A stretch of DNA of 64,000 nucleotides from Levilactobacillus lanxiensis (GTDB taxonomy: Bacteria; Bacillota; Bacilli; Lactobacillales; Lactobacillaceae): the NCBI RefSeq assembly GCF_016861655.1, contig NZ_BOLN01000005.1, forward strand, positions 124,001 through 188,000. The letters run 5' to 3'. The position numbers and the translations under genes were made by a program. Position 1 is the first letter of the stretch; every line of letters begins with the position of its first letter. The notes beneath the pieces are model-generated. The model was not told where the DNA came from, made no database searches, and saw only the letters and a list, made by a program, of their open reading frames with translations. Below are positions 63,146-64,000 of the stretch, piece by piece.

Positions 63146-63751
63146 TCAAACGTTCGGATAACGTGGCACCCACGCATTGTAGGTGTCAATGGACTTGGGG
63201 TAGACCGGTTTCCCGTTTTCTACCAAGTATGCCAAGGTGTATTTTGCCTGAAAGGCCACCGCCTTAGCCAAGTTCTTATCCGCTAATTGCCGTGCCTCGT
63301 CGACCCCGGGGAAATCTCTAGCCGGTTCAATATAATCGGCCGTATAGATGATCTGCTCCAGTGGTGACATGTAAATGGCCCCAGTCGTATGGTGCCGCAC
63401 AGCGTTTAAAATGTCTTCGTCATAGATACCCAATTCGTGCTTGATCAGCTCGGCACCAACCACCCCATGCCAAATGGCATTGCCGTAATTCAGCAAGATG
63501 GGATCCAGCTGGTACTGCTTGATGGCCGCAATAAAGTCCTCATCGGGTCGTTGCTTGGCGTAATCGTGAACCAGGCCAGCGATACTGGCCTTTTCCACAT
63601 CAACGTCGTTCATTTGAGCCAAGGCAATGGCCGTTTGTTCTACCCGCTGAACGTGTTTAAAGCGTTTCGGTTTGAGCTGTTTTTCAATTTTCGCCAGCAA
63701 CTCGTCACGAGTGCCCGCGAAAAGGTGTTCCGTGTAGGTTAGTTCAGTCAC
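63146..63751 (-). CDS. yqeK: HD-domain diadenosine tetraphosphatase YqeK
   Basis: 201 residues; hydrolyses Ap4A symmetrically to two ADP. HD motif RFKHVQRVEQTAIALAQMNDVDVEKASIAGLVHDYAK, then WHGVVGAEL and RHHTTGAIYMSPLEQIIYTADYIEP. Its start overlaps the end of nadD by 8 bp; the nadD-yqeK-rsfS order is conserved in Firmicutes. Confidence 0.95.
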   Translation of the reverse strand: MTELTYTEHLFAGTRDELLAKIEKQLKPKRFKHVQRVEQTAIALAQMNDVDVEKASIAGLVHDYAKQRPDEDFIAAIKQYQLDPILLNYGNAIWHGVVGAELIKHELGIYDEDILNAVRHHTTGAIYMSPLEQIIYTADYIEPARDFPGVDEARQLADKNLAKAVAFQAKYTLAYLVENGKPVYPKSIDTYNAWVPRYPNV

Positions 63752-64000
63752 GATATAATAAATGCTCCTTTATATAGAGATCGACCATGGTTGGCACCAG
63801 GTAGCGCACGGATTGTCCGCGGCGGACCTGCTCCCGCACCATCGTTGAACTAATGCCGATTTGAGGAACGTCGACCCACAGGACGGGGTACGGCGACTCG
63901 CGGTTAAATCCCTGACGACAGACGCCCACGAACTGCACTAATTTCGTCAGTTCATCGATTCGGTACCACTTCGGTAAGTAAGCGACCATGTCGCCCCCAA
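63744..64000 (-). CDS. nadD: Nicotinate-nucleotide adenylyltransferase (partial)
   Basis: C-terminal part of NadD, which makes deamido-NAD from nicotinate mononucleotide and ATP. The frame runs off the window at 64000, so the MVAYLPKW methionine is internal: GGDMVAYLPKWYRIDELTKLVQFVGVCRQGF matches the middle of the enzyme, then the ISSTMVREQVRRGQSVRYLVPTMVDLYIKEHLL motif closes it. The N-terminal HxGH motif is outside the window. Confidence 0.95.
   Translation of the reverse strand, partial: GGDMVAYLPKWYRIDELTKLVQFVGVCRQGFNRESPYPVLWVDVPQIGISSTMVREQVRRGQSVRYLVPTMVDLYIKEHLLYRD

Overview
The window is chromosomal DNA of a low-GC-branch Gram-positive bacterium of the family Lactobacillaceae. The gene content and order (gmk-rpoZ-coaBC; efp-asp23-nusB-folD-xseAB-ispA-tlyA-argR-recN; rplU-prp-rpmA; glnR-glnA; pheST behind a T-box; nadD-yqeK-rsfS), the LPxTN-type sortase signals and the GGAGG ribosome sites fit this family. 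The fairly GC-rich codon use suggests a Levilactobacillus-like or Lactiplantibacillus-like species; the genus is inference. Nearly all genes lie on the minus strand. No tRNA, rRNA, CRISPR array, prophage or complete insertion sequence is visible.

Layout by region. 1-2.2 kb: 5' part of coaBC, rpoZ, gmk. 2.5-2.9 kb: a small plus-strand gene with two LexA-type boxes. 3-7.5 kb: two paralogous LPxTN-anchored CnaB adhesins, the first AT-rich. 7.6-18.5 kb: orphan HicB, then recN to folD, nusB to pepP, and the L27/Prp/L21 operon. 18.6-22.3 kb: a TetR regulator with an apparent ATT start, a dimeric dUTPase and two unrecognised genes. 22.9-32.8 kb: glutamine synthetase and GlnR, miaA, glycerophosphodiesterase, a DUF3042 gene, the glcK-yqgQ-rhomboid-5-FCL-rpmG group and a class B PBP. 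34-36.6 kb: YfhO on the plus strand. 37-49 kb: greA, udk, mltG, pheST, HxlR and HD genes, TrmH methyltransferase, acylphosphatase, YidC. 49-60 kb: YxeA, an ArlRS-like two-component system, adhP, two matrixin metalloproteases, ApbE with a mini membrane protein, a HAD phosphatase and an MFS pump. 60-64 kb: rpmF-yceD, tmcAL, a methyltransferase, rsfS, yqeK and the 3' part of nadD.

The outstanding feature is a family of 13 intergenic, multi-hairpin palindromic elements of about 210-290 bp (nine type A, four type B) scattered over the window, about one per 5 kb. Their stems change by compensatory substitutions between copies. The outermost arms differ from locus to locus yet stay self-complementary, and at several loci the far flank is an inverted copy of the neighbouring gene's own stop-codon region. 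Seven of the 13 sit directly behind a stop codon, always with the same end facing the gene. I do not recognise this family. A second structure is a decaying tandem array of about 140-bp units upstream of mltG (40.24-40.83 kb).
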